Assembly: GCA_000526255.1 (NCBI GenBank) | Contig: JAFS01000001.1 | Span: forward strand, 434,001-498,000 | DNA: 64,000 nucleotides | Origin: Verrucomicrobia bacterium LP2A | GTDB taxonomy: Bacteria; Verrucomicrobiota; Verrucomicrobiia; Methylacidiphilales; Methylacidiphilaceae | Reading direction: 5' to 3' | Part shown: piece by piece, positions 20,191 through 29,380 of the stretch | How the letters are laid out: every line of letters begins with the position of its first letter | Position numbering within the stretch: position 1 is the first letter of the stretch | Made by a program: the position numbers and the translations under genes | Notes under the pieces: model-generated | Databases searched by the model: none | Told to the model about the DNA's origin: nothing | The model's input: the letters and a program-made list of their open reading frames with translations, nothing else

Positions 20191-20940
20191 GTGAGTTTCC
20201 GCCTGGTCTTGCTGCGCCATGGAGAGAGTGTCTGGAACCAAGAGAATCTCTTTACCGGCTGGATGGACGTCGACCTTTCCGAAAGGGGGAAGGGGGAGGC
20301 GCTCCGGGCGGGCGAGCGGCTCAAGCGCGATGGCTTTCGCTTCGATGAAGCCTACACCTCTGTCTTGAAGCGTTCGATCCGCACTCTTTGGAGCGTGCTC
20401 GACCGGCTCGACCAGATGTGGCTGCCGACAGTCTGCGCCTGGCAGCTCAACGAACGCCATTATGGCACCCTCCAAGGTCTCAACAAGAGGCAGACCGCGC
20501 AGAAGTATGGAGAGGAGCAGGTGCTGCTCTGGCGGCGCTCCTACGATATTCGTCCCCCTCTGCTCTCTTCGGACGATCCGCGCCATCCTCGACACGATCC
20601 CCGCTATGCCTCGGTGTCTCCCGAAGAGCTGCCGTCGGGGGAGAGTCTCAAGGATACGCTGGCGCGCGTAGTCCCCTACTGGGAAAAGGAGCTTGCGCCC
20701 CGTATCCAGGCGGGAAAGCGGCTCATCGTGGTCGCTCACGGGAACAGCCTGCGCGCCCTCGTGAAGTACTTGGACAGGCTCTCGGAGGAGGAGATCCTCC
20801 GGCTCAATGTTCCGACCGGCATGCCGCTGATCTATGAGTTCGACTCGGAATTGCGACCGGTCAGCCGTCGCTATCTAGCTTCGGAGGACGAGGTCGCGAG
20901 CGCCTCGGCGAGTGTCGCCTCCCAAGGGCGGGCGGGGTGA
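20191..20940 (+). CDS. gpmA: 2,3-bisphosphoglycerate-dependent phosphoglycerate mutase
   Basis: Glycolytic/gluconeogenic enzyme interconverting 3- and 2-phosphoglycerate through a phosphohistidine. The active-site motif [10 protein letters not shown] is at the N terminus, with the substrate loop [15 protein letters not shown] and the second histidine in [14 protein letters not shown]. Chosen start is the GTG at 20191 ([11 protein letters not shown]), which puts the active-site His where the family has it; a TTG at 20155 would add 12 residues. About 249 residues, standard for GpmA, with a short Ala/Ser-rich tail. Confidence 0.9.
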   Translation: MSFRLVLLRHGESVWNQENLFTGWMDVDLSERGKGEALRAGERLKRDGFRFDEAYTSVLKRSIRTLWSVLDRLDQMWLPTVCAWQLNERHYGTLQGLNKRQTAQKYGEEQVLLWRRSYDIRPPLLSSDDPRHPRHDPRYASVSPEELPSGESLKDTLARVVPYWEKELAPRIQAGKRLIVVAHGNSLRALVKYLDRLSEEEILRLNVPTGMPLIYEFDSELRPVSRRYLASEDEVASASASVASQGRAG

Positions 20941-21007
20941 GCTCCCGAACCGAGGAGGCTGGCGGGAGTACCGGGAGAAGAGGGCGAGCTCGGCGCAACC
21001 CGCGCAG

Positions 21008-22591
21008 ATGAACCCGATCCAACTCGAGATCTTTCGGGCGCTCTTCGTTTCGGTCGCGGAGGAGATGGGGAGCTCCCTGCGCCGGACCGCCTGCTCGCCG
21101 AACATCCGAGAGCGCCGCGACTACTCCTGCGCCCTCTACGAGGCGAGCGGCCGGCTCGCCGCTCAAGGGGATCATATGCCCATTCATCTCGGCTCCATGC
21201 CGGTCGCCGTCCGGAGGGCGATTCAAGCGGTGCCCATGGGCCCGGGCGACGCGGTGATTCTCAACGATCCCTACGAGGGCGGGACCCATCTTCCCGATCT
21301 CACCTTGGTCACTCCCGTCTACGGCAAGGCGGTGGCGAGCGGGGCTCCTCTCTTCTATGTCGCCAGCCGCGCGCACCACGCGGATATCGGCGGGATGACG
21401 CCGGGCTCGATGCCTCCCTCCTCCGAGATCTTTCAGGAAGGGCTGCGCATCCCGGCCGTCAAGCTCGTGGAGGGCGGGAAGTGGAACCAGGCGCTGCTCC
21501 AAGTGATCCTCGCCAATGTGCGCACCCCGGGGGAACGGGAGGGGGACCTGGCAGCCCAGTTCGCGGCGAACCGAACGGGCGAGGATCGGCTCCAGCAGAT
21601 GCTGGGCCGGTATGGAGCGGAGCAGATGCAGCGGGCGGCCGACGCGCTGATCGACTACACCGAGCGGATGGTCAGGAAGGGCTTGGCCGAAATTCCCGAC
21701 GGCACCTACGAAGCGATGGATTACCTCGATGACGACGGTTTTTCCGAGGAGCCGATTCCGATCCGGGCGACGATTCGCAAACGAGGCGAGGAGGCGCTGG
21801 TCGACTTCACTGGCTCTGGCCCCCAGGTCCAGGGCAGCGTCAACGCGGTATTCGCGATCGCCCTCTCCGCCGTCTCCTACGTCGTGCGTTGCTTGCTGGA
21901 GGAGGACGTTCCGGCGAACGCGGGTCTGCTTGCCCCGATTCAGGTCGTGGCTCCTTCGGGCTCTGTGGTCAACGCTCTCTTTCCGGCTGCGGTCGCCGCG
22001 GGAAACGTGGAGACCTCCCAACGGCTGGTCGACGTGCTGCTGCGGGCTCTGAGCCAAGCGCTGCCGGAAAAGATTCCCGCCGCAGGAGGCGGAACGATGA
22101 ACAATCTGACCCTCGGTGGAATCCACCCCGATTCGGGTTGCCCCTTTGCCTATTACGAGACGATCGCCGGGGGCATGGGCGGCGGACCCGCCGGGGACGG
22201 GGACAGTGGGGTTCACACCCACATGACCAACTCGCGAAATACCCCGGTGGAGGAGCTGGAGCACGCGCTGCCCATTCGCGTTGTCCGCTATCGGCTGCGG
22301 AGGGGTTCGGGGGGAGCCGGGAAGCATCGGGGCGGGGATGGGATTATCCGGGAGATCGAGTTTTTGACTGACATGGATGTCACTCTCTTGTCCGACCGGA
22401 GGCGCTTCCCTCCCTACGGGCTGCAAGGGGGAGCGAGTGGAGCGCGCGGCGAGAACCTGCTCATCGACGAAGGGGGCGAAACTCCTTTGCCCGGCAAGAT
22501 CAGCTTCCGGGCCAGGCGAGGCCAAATTCTTTCCATCCGGACGCCGGGAGGAGGCGGATGGGGCCGGCCCTCGCTCAAAGGGAGGGCTTAG
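21008..22591 (+). CDS. hyuB: Hydantoinase B / oxoprolinase family protein (HyuB-like)
   Basis: About 527 residues. The family forms the beta subunit of ATP-dependent hydantoinases, oxoprolinases and acetone/acetophenone carboxylase-like enzymes. It begins MNPIQLEIFRALFVSVAEEM and carries the conserved RRDYSCALYEASGRLAAQGD, DPYEGGTHLPDLTLV, SRAHHADIGGMTPGSMP and YYETIAGGMGGGPAGDGD blocks, so the whole domain is present. The partner HyuA (ATP-binding alpha subunit) is not adjacent, so the true substrate is unknown. The start at 21008 avoids overlap with gpmA; an ATG at 20912 in frame is possible but unlikely. Its stop overlaps by 4 bases the stop of the convergent amidotransferase gene. Confidence 0.88.
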   Translation: MNPIQLEIFRALFVSVAEEMGSSLRRTACSPNIRERRDYSCALYEASGRLAAQGDHMPIHLGSMPVAVRRAIQAVPMGPGDAVILNDPYEGGTHLPDLTLVTPVYGKAVASGAPLFYVASRAHHADIGGMTPGSMPPSSEIFQEGLRIPAVKLVEGGKWNQALLQVILANVRTPGEREGDLAAQFAANRTGEDRLQQMLGRYGAEQMQRAADALIDYTERMVRKGLAEIPDGTYEAMDYLDDDGFSEEPIPIRATIRKRGEEALVDFTGSGPQVQGSVNAVFAIALSAVSYVVRCLLEEDVPANAGLLAPIQVVAPSGSVVNALFPAAVAAGNVETSQRLVDVLLRALSQALPEKIPAAGGGTMNNLTLGGIHPDSGCPFAYYETIAGGMGGGPAGDGDSGVHTHMTNSRNTPVEELEHALPIRVVRYRLRRGSGGAGKHRGGDGIIREIEFLTDMDVTLLSDRRRFPPYGLQGGASGARGENLLIDEGGETPLPGKISFRARRGQILSIRTPGGGGWGRPSLKGRA

Positions 22592-23223
22592 CCGGCCGCT
22601 TGCGTGTTCCGCCGGACCGCCTCGAAAAAGGCGGCGAAGAGCGGGCGGTAACGAATGGGATCTCGTTCCGGGTGGTACTGCACTCCCCAGACCAAGGGGC
22701 AGCCTTCCACGCGCACCTGCTCGACGATTCCGTCGAGCGAGCACCAGGCTTCCGGAACCACGCCCGTTCCCAGCCGGTCGAGCGCCTGATGGTGCGAGCT
22801 ATTGACCAACGGGAATCGGAATTCGACTCCTTCCGCATGAGCCAAGGGCTGAACGTGAGCATCCTCCAGGTTCTCGTGGCCCGGCACATCGAGATGGAGG
22901 CTTCCCCCCAGGGCGACATTGAGAAGCTGTGTCCCGCGGCAGATCGTGAGAATGGGAAGCTTGCGCTCCAATGCGGATTGGAGAGCGGCGAACTCCCATG
23001 CGTCCCGCTTGGGGTTCGGAGAGCGGATCTTCTCCGGAGCGCCCACTTCCTGGCGGAGGAAGGGAGCCGAGATGTCGGCGCCACCCGTGAGGAGAAGCCC
23101 CTGCCAGCCTTCGCCCGGCACCCCCTCCGTTCGGGCGTTGCGGAGCAAGAAACCCTCTGGTTCGAAGATGTGCGCAAAAATCGGTTCGTCCTTCGCTCGG
23201 ATCCAGGAGGCGATCGTCCACAT
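22588..23223 (-). CDS. Class I glutamine amidotransferase-like gamma-glutamyl hydrolase
   Basis: About 211 residues of the gamma-glutamyl-gamma-aminobutyrate hydrolase (PuuD-like) family. The catalytic Cys is in TICRGTQLLNVALGG, the His-Glu pair in GVQYHPERDP, and LLTGGADISAP and VNSSHHQALDRLG match the family. Start chosen at 23223 (MWTIASWIR); the reading extends to 23298 without improving the match. Such enzymes cleave gamma-glutamyl amides; no putrescine pathway genes are nearby, so the substrate is open. It is convergent with hyuB with a 4-base overlap. Confidence 0.85.
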   Translation of the reverse strand: MWTIASWIRAKDEPIFAHIFEPEGFLLRNARTEGVPGEGWQGLLLTGGADISAPFLRQEVGAPEKIRSPNPKRDAWEFAALQSALERKLPILTICRGTQLLNVALGGSLHLDVPGHENLEDAHVQPLAHAEGVEFRFPLVNSSHHQALDRLGTGVVPEAWCSLDGIVEQVRVEGCPLVWGVQYHPERDPIRYRPLFAAFFEAVRRNTQAAG

Positions 23224-23334
23224 AGGCTGCGCGCGTCGGGGCAAGTCGGCTGAAGTCGGTTTCTCTCGAAATTGGGGCGCTTTTCCGATCGCAAGCAAGG
23301 GAAAAACAGCAAAGGATCGGTTATCGCCGTGAAA

Positions 23335-23721
23335 ATGGCCTCACTCGACGACGGAATCTTCGTAATCCAGGAGCATTTCGCGCGGACCCATCACTTCGAC
23401 TTCCGGCTGGAGCGGGAGGGGCTGCTCAAAAGCTGGGCGCTTCCCAAGGGAGTGCCGGAAGAGGCGGGGGTGCGGCGCTTGGCCGTTGAGGTCGAGGATC
23501 ATCCCCTCTCCTATGCAGGCTTTTCGGGAATCATCCCTCCCGGGCAGTACGGGGCGGGCGAGGTCCGGATTTGGGATCGGGGCGTCTACCGCGCTGAGGA
23601 GTGGGGTGCGGACAAAATCGTCTTCGAGTTGCGCGGAGAGAGGATTTTCGGGAGCTTCGCCCTCATCCGCTTGAAACGGGGGAGGGGGCAAAACTGGATT
23701 CTTCTGCGCCGTCGGAAGTGA
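23335..23721 (+). CDS. Stand-alone LigD-type 3'-phosphoesterase
   Basis: A 128-residue protein matching only the phosphoesterase domain of ligase D: FVIQEHFARTHHFDFRLE, LLKSWALPKGVP, VEVEDHPLSYAGFSGIIPPGQYGAGEV and a closing NWILLRR. In LigD this domain trims 3' phosphates and ribonucleotides during end joining; the metal-binding His and Asp of the first block are present. No ligase, polymerase or Ku gene is in the window. Start could be the ATG at 23335 or the GTG at 23329, which is nearer to an AAGGA sequence. Confidence 0.88.
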   Translation: MASLDDGIFVIQEHFARTHHFDFRLEREGLLKSWALPKGVPEEAGVRRLAVEVEDHPLSYAGFSGIIPPGQYGAGEVRIWDRGVYRAEEWGADKIVFELRGERIFGSFALIRLKRGRGQNWILLRRRK

Positions 23722-23784
23722 AGCCGTCGCGAATCGGAGTCTGGCTTGCCTGGGTGCCTGGGCTCCCCTAGGATTTGTCCTGTC

Positions 23785-24786
23785 GTGGAGAGTGAGTTAA
23801 CGAGTGGAGGACGGGGAGAGGGGCTTGGGCCTCTCGTGGGGTTTTTGGGCATTGCCACCGGAATCTTCGATTTGCTGCAGGGGTCTGGAGCGCTCGGGTC
23901 CGAGGAGATCGCGTGCCGGACGGGATTGGATTCCGGATATGTGAGAGCTTTTTGTGAGGCCGGGTTTGCCTTCGGCTACCTGGAAGAGGACGAGGGCCGA
24001 TTTTTCCTCGCGCCTCGGGCGCGAAACCCGGGAAGAGGCGGGGAAGGTTCCTCTCTCGCCGCCGCGATCGAGGCGGTTTTCGCTCCTTCTGTCGCCTTGC
24101 GGTTGCTGCCGCTCTTTCGGACGGGCCAGCGCCCCGGTCCGGCGGCCTTGATCGATCCCGGAGTTCTCCCCTGGTTCGGACGGTTCCTCGAGGAAAAGCA
24201 TGCTCCGCTTTTCGAGGACGAGATCGTTCCCGCCCTGCCGCTCCTTGCGGAGCTGGCGCAGGGGGACGGCTTGGTTCTCGACCTGGGCTGCGGAAACGGC
24301 TGGCTTTTGCGGCGCCTGCTGGCCCGCCTGCCGCGGTGGCGGGGGATCGGGATTGATCGCGAGGCGGCTCGGCTCGCTCAGGGGAGGGAGGCGACGCAAA
24401 AGGCGGGCCTTTCCGAACGGATGGAGCTGGTCGAGGCTGATCTCCTCAACTGGAGCGGTCCAGAGGCGGCTCGCCTCGTAGTCGTGAGCCGCGTGCTGCA
24501 CCATCTCTGGCCGGAGCGCAAGCGGCTCTTTACGCATCTCGATCGGATCGTGCCAACCGACGGGATTCTCTTTCTCTGGGAGCCCTGCTGGCCGGAAGAT
24601 CTCGCCGGCTTGCGCGATCCCGCCCGAAGGAACCTTGCTTTTCAGAACCTGCATGAGTATGCCCAAGGGGCACGACTCCTTTCCTCTGTCGAGTTGATCC
24701 AGGGTGTCGAGGAGGCGGGATGGAAGGCGCGGGCCAGCTCGTTTGCGGACGGCGCGGAACTGGTCGTGGTGGGCAGGAGAAAATGA
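23785..24786 (+). CDS. SAM-dependent methyltransferase with N-terminal winged-helix-like domain
   Basis: About 333 residues. The N-terminal third (ATGIFDLLQGSGALGSEEIACRTGLDSGYVRAF, in short blocks) resembles the dimerisation/helix-turn-helix part of O-methyltransferase-like enzymes. The rest is a Rossmann methyltransferase with motif I VLDLGCGNGWLLRRLL and an acidic motif II in GIGIDREAARLA. Substrate unknown. The GTG at 23785 is the preferred start; a TTG at 23746 is possible. The stop overlaps the ATG of the aminotransferase (ATGA), so the two are translationally coupled and probably act in one pathway. Confidence 0.82.
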   Translation: MESELTSGGRGEGLGPLVGFLGIATGIFDLLQGSGALGSEEIACRTGLDSGYVRAFCEAGFAFGYLEEDEGRFFLAPRARNPGRGGEGSSLAAAIEAVFAPSVALRLLPLFRTGQRPGPAALIDPGVLPWFGRFLEEKHAPLFEDEIVPALPLLAELAQGDGLVLDLGCGNGWLLRRLLARLPRWRGIGIDREAARLAQGREATQKAGLSERMELVEADLLNWSGPEAARLVVVSRVLHHLWPERKRLFTHLDRIVPTDGILFLWEPCWPEDLAGLRDPARRNLAFQNLHEYAQGARLLSSVELIQGVEEAGWKARASSFADGAELVVVGRRK

Positions 24787-26144
24787 GCCGAATGGGAAGC
24801 TGGGCAAAAGAGCTGTCGGAGATTCACTCCAAGCACGTCTTGACTCCTTGGTCGATCCAGAAGCGGGTTTCGGCTCCGATGATCGTTCGAGGCGAGGGGA
24901 GCTTTTTGTACGATTCCGACGGGAACCGCTACCTCGACTTGAGCGCGGGCCTGGTCGCCGTCAATCTCGGTCACGGAAAGAAGCAGGTGGTCGAGGCGAT
25001 CCAGCAGCAGGCGGCGCGCCTCTGCTATGCTTCTCCAGCCTTTTTTAACGACCAGCGGGCGCTCCTCGCGCAGGGCTTGAGCCAGTCTGCTCCATGGCCG
25101 GAAGGCGCTCGGGTCTTCTTCACGACCGGCGGTGCGGAGGCCAACGAGGATGCGATCAAGATGGCGCGGATGATCACCGGCCGGCAAAAGATCCTTTCCT
25201 CTTATCGCTCCTTCCATGGTTCCACCCTGGGAGCGGGCACGCTCACTGGAGAGTATCGGCGGTTTGCGGGCGAGCCGGGGATTCCGGGAGTGATTCATTT
25301 CTGGGGGCCCTATCCCTACCGGAGCCCGTTCTTCTCGGCGAGCGAAGCCGAGGAGACCGAGCGGGCCCTCCGCCATCTGGAGCTGGTCCTGCTCCACGAG
25401 GATCCGAGCCGGGTGGCAGCGATCGTGGTGGAGCCAGTCGTCGGCTCCAACGGGGTCCTGGTTCCTCCCAAGGGATATCTTGACGGGTTGCGCGAGCAGT
25501 GCCTCCGTCACGGCATCCTGCTGATCTTCGACGAGGTGATGACGGGCTTCGGCCGGTTGGGGGCCGCCTTCGGAGCAAGTCGCTTCGGAGTCATCCCCGA
25601 CATGATCACCTTCGCCAAAGGGGTAACCTCGGCCTACGTGCCGCTCGGGGGAGTCTTGGTACGGGAAGGGCTTGCGGCGACCTTCGATGAACAACAGCTC
25701 TGGTGCGGCCATACCTATTCGGGCCACCCGCTCGCGATGGCGGCTGGGCTGGGAGCTCTCTCCGCCTACCGCGATGAGGGGCTCTTCGAGCGGGCGGGTT
25801 CGATCGAGGAGTGGTTGCGCCGGGGGCTTCGGGAGCTGGAGAAGCAGAGTCCGCTCATCGGCGAGGTCCGTGGCGTGGGGGCCTTCTTCGGGGTCGAGCT
25901 GGTCCGCGACCGAACGACGCGCGAACCGCTTTCCCTCTGGCACAAGCCGCCTTCGCCGGAGGTCCGCTGGCTCCAGCAGCAGCTGCTCTCCCGGGGTGTC
26001 TATCTCTTTTGCAAGCACAATGTGCTGCTCGTCGCGCCACCCCTCACGATCGCAGAGGAGGAGCTCCAGGCGGGAATCGAACAGCTTGGAGAGACCCTCC
26101 GAAGGCTACGCGAAGAACCATCGTTCGACCTCGGAAGAGATTGA
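24783..26144 (+). CDS. Class III pyridoxal-phosphate aminotransferase
   Basis: About 453 residues, omega-amino-acid:pyruvate aminotransferase-like. It has the cofactor-binding TTGGAEANEDAIKMAR, FDEVMTGFGRLGAAFG and the catalytic lysine in ITFAKGVTSAYVPLGG. The start at 24783 has an AGGAGA site and overlaps the methyltransferase stop by 4 bases; 21 residues upstream read in frame but lie inside the previous gene. Candidate substrates are taurine, beta-alanine or other omega-amines; none can be chosen from the sequence. Confidence 0.9.
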   Translation: MSRMGSWAKELSEIHSKHVLTPWSIQKRVSAPMIVRGEGSFLYDSDGNRYLDLSAGLVAVNLGHGKKQVVEAIQQQAARLCYASPAFFNDQRALLAQGLSQSAPWPEGARVFFTTGGAEANEDAIKMARMITGRQKILSSYRSFHGSTLGAGTLTGEYRRFAGEPGIPGVIHFWGPYPYRSPFFSASEAEETERALRHLELVLLHEDPSRVAAIVVEPVVGSNGVLVPPKGYLDGLREQCLRHGILLIFDEVMTGFGRLGAAFGASRFGVIPDMITFAKGVTSAYVPLGGVLVREGLAATFDEQQLWCGHTYSGHPLAMAAGLGALSAYRDEGLFERAGSIEEWLRRGLRELEKQSPLIGEVRGVGAFFGVELVRDRTTREPLSLWHKPPSPEVRWLQQQLLSRGVYLFCKHNVLLVAPPLTIAEEELQAGIEQLGETLRRLREEPSFDLGRD

Positions 26145-26435
26145 GCCGGCGAGATCGGGGAGGATCCGAACCGCCCTCCCGAAGGGCTTCGGTGGAACGC
26201 GGGACTGGGACCATAGGCAGCGAGCAATGTCGCCTTCGGCAATGATCGTAGGGCAGAGCCCTTCCCTCCGTAAGCTGGTCCGGACGAGGAACCGCCGGTC
26301 CTTTGTCCGGATAGGACTGGAGCATGATTGAATCGCTCTTTATCCCGAAGGTCGCGAGGATGAAGCCGGAAAAGAGAGGAAACCAAGGGGGCTTCCTTTC
26401 CCATTCTGCTCGATCGCCGCGGGGGATCGGATCCC

Positions 26436-26921
26436 TCAGGCGATCCGCTCGAGCTGCTCGTTGCGGAGACGGAAGCGGAGCACGGCTTTCCCCAGCCGGC
26501 TCTCATCGAGGCGAAGGACGGCAAGACCTCCCTTATCCATCGGAAAGTTCTCGGGACTGGCTGCCCCGAGCAGGGCGGCGAGATGCTCGGAAAGGCTCGG
26601 CATATGGCCGACGAGGACTATCTCGGAATCCGGCGGCAAGGGTTTGAGCAGAGCGAGGAGCTCCGCGGTTGGCGTGTCGTTCTCCAGCTCCTTCTGGATT
26701 TCAATGGAGGGGGAGCGGGCAAGGGATTCTGCGGCGATTTCCGCAGTCTGGCGCGCGCGGAGCAACGGACTCGACCAGAGGAAAGTCGGGCGCGCACCGA
26801 GCCAATGGAGCGCCTTTCCCGCAACGCGGGCCTCGTGGCGTCCTTCCTTGGTCAGTGCGCGCTCGGCATCGGTTGGCGCTTCCCGGGAAGCCGTGGCGTG
26901 ACGGAGAAGATAGAGGGTCAT
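26436..26921 (-). CDS. sixA: Phosphohistidine phosphatase SixA
   Basis: 161-residue histidine phosphatase superfamily member. The catalytic histidine is in LYLLRHATASREA at the N terminus and the second in VLVGHMPSLSEHLAALL; SSPLLRARQTAEIAA is also typical. SixA removes phosphate from phosphohistidine, classically on HPt domains or PTS proteins. The ATG at 26921 is preferred to a TTG two codons earlier. Flanking intergenic stretches are 291 and 343 bases long, so it is probably transcribed alone. Confidence 0.88.
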   Translation of the reverse strand: MTLYLLRHATASREAPTDAERALTKEGRHEARVAGKALHWLGARPTFLWSSPLLRARQTAEIAAESLARSPSIEIQKELENDTPTAELLALLKPLPPDSEIVLVGHMPSLSEHLAALLGAASPENFPMDKGGLAVLRLDESRLGKAVLRFRLRNEQLERIA

Positions 26922-26927
26922 GAGCAA

Positions 26928-27270
26928 AGAGTATCGGAGAGATCGCCCGGGCGAAAGCGTCGGCCTTTTGCTTTTTGCGGGTGAGCAGCCCCTCGGGGTT
27001 AAAGCGAGAGCTTGGTTCGATTTGCCGTGAGACCGCTGCGGGAGGGGAGAGAAGCGTTTTTCTGAAGCCCAAAAAGATCGGAAAACGGGACGACTCGTCC
27101 GACCAGGAGCGTCACGAACGAAGCGAGCGAAGGAGATGCGGGCTTGCGCTCCCCCATGAGCTTCCAGAGGCCCTTGAAGACCGATGGGCTCTTAACGCTT
27201 GCGTTCGAAGAGGATTGGGATGCACGATCGGATGAGACCGGTCGCAATCAGCGAAGAGGGAGAGTCAACT
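26928..27270 (+). other. Intergenic stretch without a supported gene
   Basis: 343 bases between sixA and the dodecin gene, which are divergent, so both promoters should be here. A minus-strand reading of 82 residues (26999-27247) exists but has no family features, no good ribosome site and Ser/Lys-rich content, and is not called. A GAAGAGGGAGAG sequence at about 27254-27265 is the ribosome site of dodecin. No clear -35/-10 pair could be chosen. Confidence 0.4.
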
Positions 27271-27477
27271 ATGCCAGATCATGTCTACAAGATCATTGAA
27301 ATCGTTGGAACCTCGGATGTGAACGTCCATGAGGCGGTGCGCAATGCGATTCATCGGGCGTCCAAGACGGTCCATAACCTGCAGTGGTTCGAGGTGGAGG
27401 ACATCCGCGGATCGATCCACAACGGAGAGCCGCATTTCCAGGTCGCGGTGCGGATCGGCTTTCGGCTCGACGAGTAG
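27271..27477 (+). CDS. Dodecin, flavin storage protein
   Basis: 68-residue protein with the full dodecin pattern: VYKIIEIVGTS, AVRNAIHRASKTVHNLQWFEVEDIRG and HFQVAVRIGFRLDE. Dodecins form hollow dodecamers that stack flavins between tryptophans; the ring Trp is in LQWFEV. The start at 27271 has a strong purine-rich site just upstream. Expected to be cytoplasmic, buffering FMN or riboflavin. Confidence 0.93.
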   Translation: MPDHVYKIIEIVGTSDVNVHEAVRNAIHRASKTVHNLQWFEVEDIRGSIHNGEPHFQVAVRIGFRLDE

Positions 27478-27568
27478 GGTCGAAGGAGATGGTCTGCGAG
27501 GCCGATGGGCAAGGCGAACGCTCCCTTTGGCTCAAGCCCGGGTGCAGGCCAACAGGTCTCAATAGGGC

Positions 27569-28012
27569 TCAATAGGACTTATAGGGGAGAAACTTCCCGC
27601 TCATCTCGATCCGGACCCGGTCACCTTGCGGGTCAGGCTCGCGGGCCACGTGCATCCGGAAGTCGACCGCGCTCATGATGCCGTCGCCAAACTCCTCGTG
27701 GATGAGCTCCTTGAGGACCATTCCGTAGACCAAGAGGATCTCATGGAAGCGATAGAGGAGCGGATCAGTCGGAATCGCGGTCGGCAGAGAACCCTTGTAC
27801 GGGACGGTCTGCAAGAGGGCCTCTGCCTCGTCCGGCAGGTCCAAGAGGATAGTTAGGGCCCGAGCCTGCTCGCTCGTCATCGCCATCTGGCCTAGGCAAG
27901 CGGCAGCCACCCACTCCTTGCTTTTCCCGAGCGTGCGGGCGATCGCCTCCCATCGGAGGCCTTTTTGTGCCTTTGCCGTGAGGATGATTCGGGTGAGTTC
28001 CGATCGGGTCAC
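27569..28012 (-). CDS. cynS: Cyanate hydratase (cyanase)
   Basis: 147-residue enzyme converting cyanate plus bicarbonate to ammonia and CO2. An N-terminal helix-turn-helix-like domain (TLGKSKEWVAAACLGQ) is followed by the catalytic domain with Arg88 and Glu91 in LLYRFHEILLVYG and Ser114 in DGIMSAVDF, equivalent to the catalytic Arg, Glu and Ser of characterised cyanases. It begins 47 bases downstream of a tRNA-Leu on the same strand. No transporter or regulator for cyanate is next to it. Confidence 0.95.
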   Translation of the reverse strand: MTRSELTRIILTAKAQKGLRWEAIARTLGKSKEWVAAACLGQMAMTSEQARALTILLDLPDEAEALLQTVPYKGSLPTAIPTDPLLYRFHEILLVYGMVLKELIHEEFGDGIMSAVDFRMHVAREPDPQGDRVRIEMSGKFLPYKSY

Positions 28013-28059
28013 GATCGTTCCTTCTTTGGATTGTAAAATGGCTTCTGCCTTGTGGCGGC

Positions 28060-28141
28060 TGCGCTCGAGAGGACTCGAACCTCCACGGGTTGCCCCACAA
28101 GCACCTCAAGCTTGCGCGTCTGCCGGTTCCGCCACGAGCGC
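28060..28141 (-). tRNA. tRNA-Leu(GAG)
   Basis: 82 bases that fold as a class II tRNA on the minus strand. Acceptor stem GCGCTCG pairs with CGAGCGC; the anticodon stem CAAGC/GCTTG encloses the loop TTGAGGT with anticodon GAG; there is a long variable arm and a T arm GGAGG-TTCGAGT-CCTCT. The 3' CCA is not encoded. Folding was done by eye. Confidence 0.95.
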
Positions 28142-28264
28142 ATGCGTCCGACGTAAGGGACACTCTACGTTCGGCTCGAACTTTGGCGCAACCAAAAAGC
28201 CTGCGGGATCGGGAAATCTGCGGAGGGAGGCATCGGCGTCTTGTCACTCTCCGTACCCCTTGAT

Positions 28265-29374
28265 ATGAGGGAGGTTGTGAAGATCAAGGGTCTTATCGTT
28301 TTCGGCTTCCCGCACGGGAGAGGATGGACGATCGCCACGGTGATCGCGGCTGCATGGCTTTTCGCGGGGAATCGGGGAGATGCCGCTACCGCCTACGTGA
28401 GCTCGGAGCCGGTCGGAGTGGTCGCAATCGATTTGGGGAAGATGACGGTGATTCGGCGCTTTGCCCTGCCGAAGTCGAGCCCGCGTGGAATCGGAGTCAC
28501 TCGGGATGGCCGCTTTGTCGTGACCGCCAACAAGGCTACCCAGGACGTTGCGGTGATCGACCTCAGGAGCGGGCATCTGCTGCGGCGGATTCCGATTGGT
28601 CCCAAGCCCGAGTTCCTCAAGTTTAGCCCGGACGGGCGGCGGTTCTTCGTCGCCCATGAGCCGGCGTCGGAGGGTGCGCCGCCCAAGCGACCACCGAGCG
28701 AGGAGGAAAGAAAGATGCAAGAAGCGGCGGCGGCAAGGACCCCCGCGCGGATCGTCGAGATCGACGTCGAAAGCTGGAAGGTCGTGCGGAGCTTTCCCGC
28801 GAGCGTCGATACCGAGGGGATCGAGCTTTCCGCCGACGGGAAAAGGCTCCTGTGCGCGAACGAATCGGAAGATTCGCTGCGGGTCTACGACTTGGAGAGC
28901 GGCGGCGAGGTCCAGCGCGTCGATCTCCGTCCGCACGGCAGCCGTCCGCGAGGGGTCAAGCGCTCTCCCGATGGGAACGAGTACCTGGTCTCGCTCGAGA
29001 GTTCGAGCAACGTGGTCGTGCTCGACAAGGATCTCCACTTCGTCGCTTCGGTACCGACCGGGGCTGGCCCGTATGGAATTTCTTTTGATCCGGAAGGTAA
29101 ATATTTCCTCGTGGCCGCGTCTCGCGCCAAGAAGCTGCAGGTCTTCGACGCCAAGAGCCGGAAGCTCCTCCGGGAGATGCCGCTCGGAGAGCGTTGCTGG
29201 CATTTTAGCTTTACACCCGACGGAGAGAAGATCTTGGCCGCCTGCGGGCGTTCCAACGAGGTGCTGGTTTTCGACGCCAAGAGCTATCGGCTGCTCAAGG
29301 TCTTGGGAGGAATTCGCTTGCCTTGGGGGGTCTTCACCTATCCGCGCGCCTACGGGACCCTCGATCTTCCCTAA
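28265..29374 (+). CDS. Exported YVTN-type beta-propeller protein
   Basis: 369 residues. A signal sequence (GWTIATVIAAAWLFAGNRGDAA) leads into six or seven propeller blades with repeated patterns such as GVVAIDLGKMTVIRRF, DVAVIDLRSGHLLRRIPIG and LRVYDLESGGEVQRVDL. The protein resembles the beta-propeller proteins associated with PQQ-dependent alcohol metabolism, and it sits next to the xox cluster, convergent with its last gene. A charged insert (PPKRPPSEEERKMQEAAAA) interrupts one blade. A role in methanol oxidation is inference; a general YncE-like protein is the alternative. The ATG at 28265 lacks a good ribosome site; a GTG at about 28277 lies right behind GGGAGG. Confidence 0.75.
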   Translation: MREVVKIKGLIVFGFPHGRGWTIATVIAAAWLFAGNRGDAATAYVSSEPVGVVAIDLGKMTVIRRFALPKSSPRGIGVTRDGRFVVTANKATQDVAVIDLRSGHLLRRIPIGPKPEFLKFSPDGRRFFVAHEPASEGAPPKRPPSEEERKMQEAAAARTPARIVEIDVESWKVVRSFPASVDTEGIELSADGKRLLCANESEDSLRVYDLESGGEVQRVDLRPHGSRPRGVKRSPDGNEYLVSLESSSNVVVLDKDLHFVASVPTGAGPYGISFDPEGKYFLVAASRAKKLQVFDAKSRKLLREMPLGERCWHFSFTPDGEKILAACGRSNEVLVFDAKSYRLLKVLGGIRLPWGVFTYPRAYGTLDLP

Positions 29375-29380
29375 GTCCTC

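Noticed and set aside
26999-27247. 82-residue minus-strand frame between sixA and dodecin
   Set aside because: No ribosome site, no motif, low-complexity Ser/Lys content and it overlaps the dodecin promoter area.
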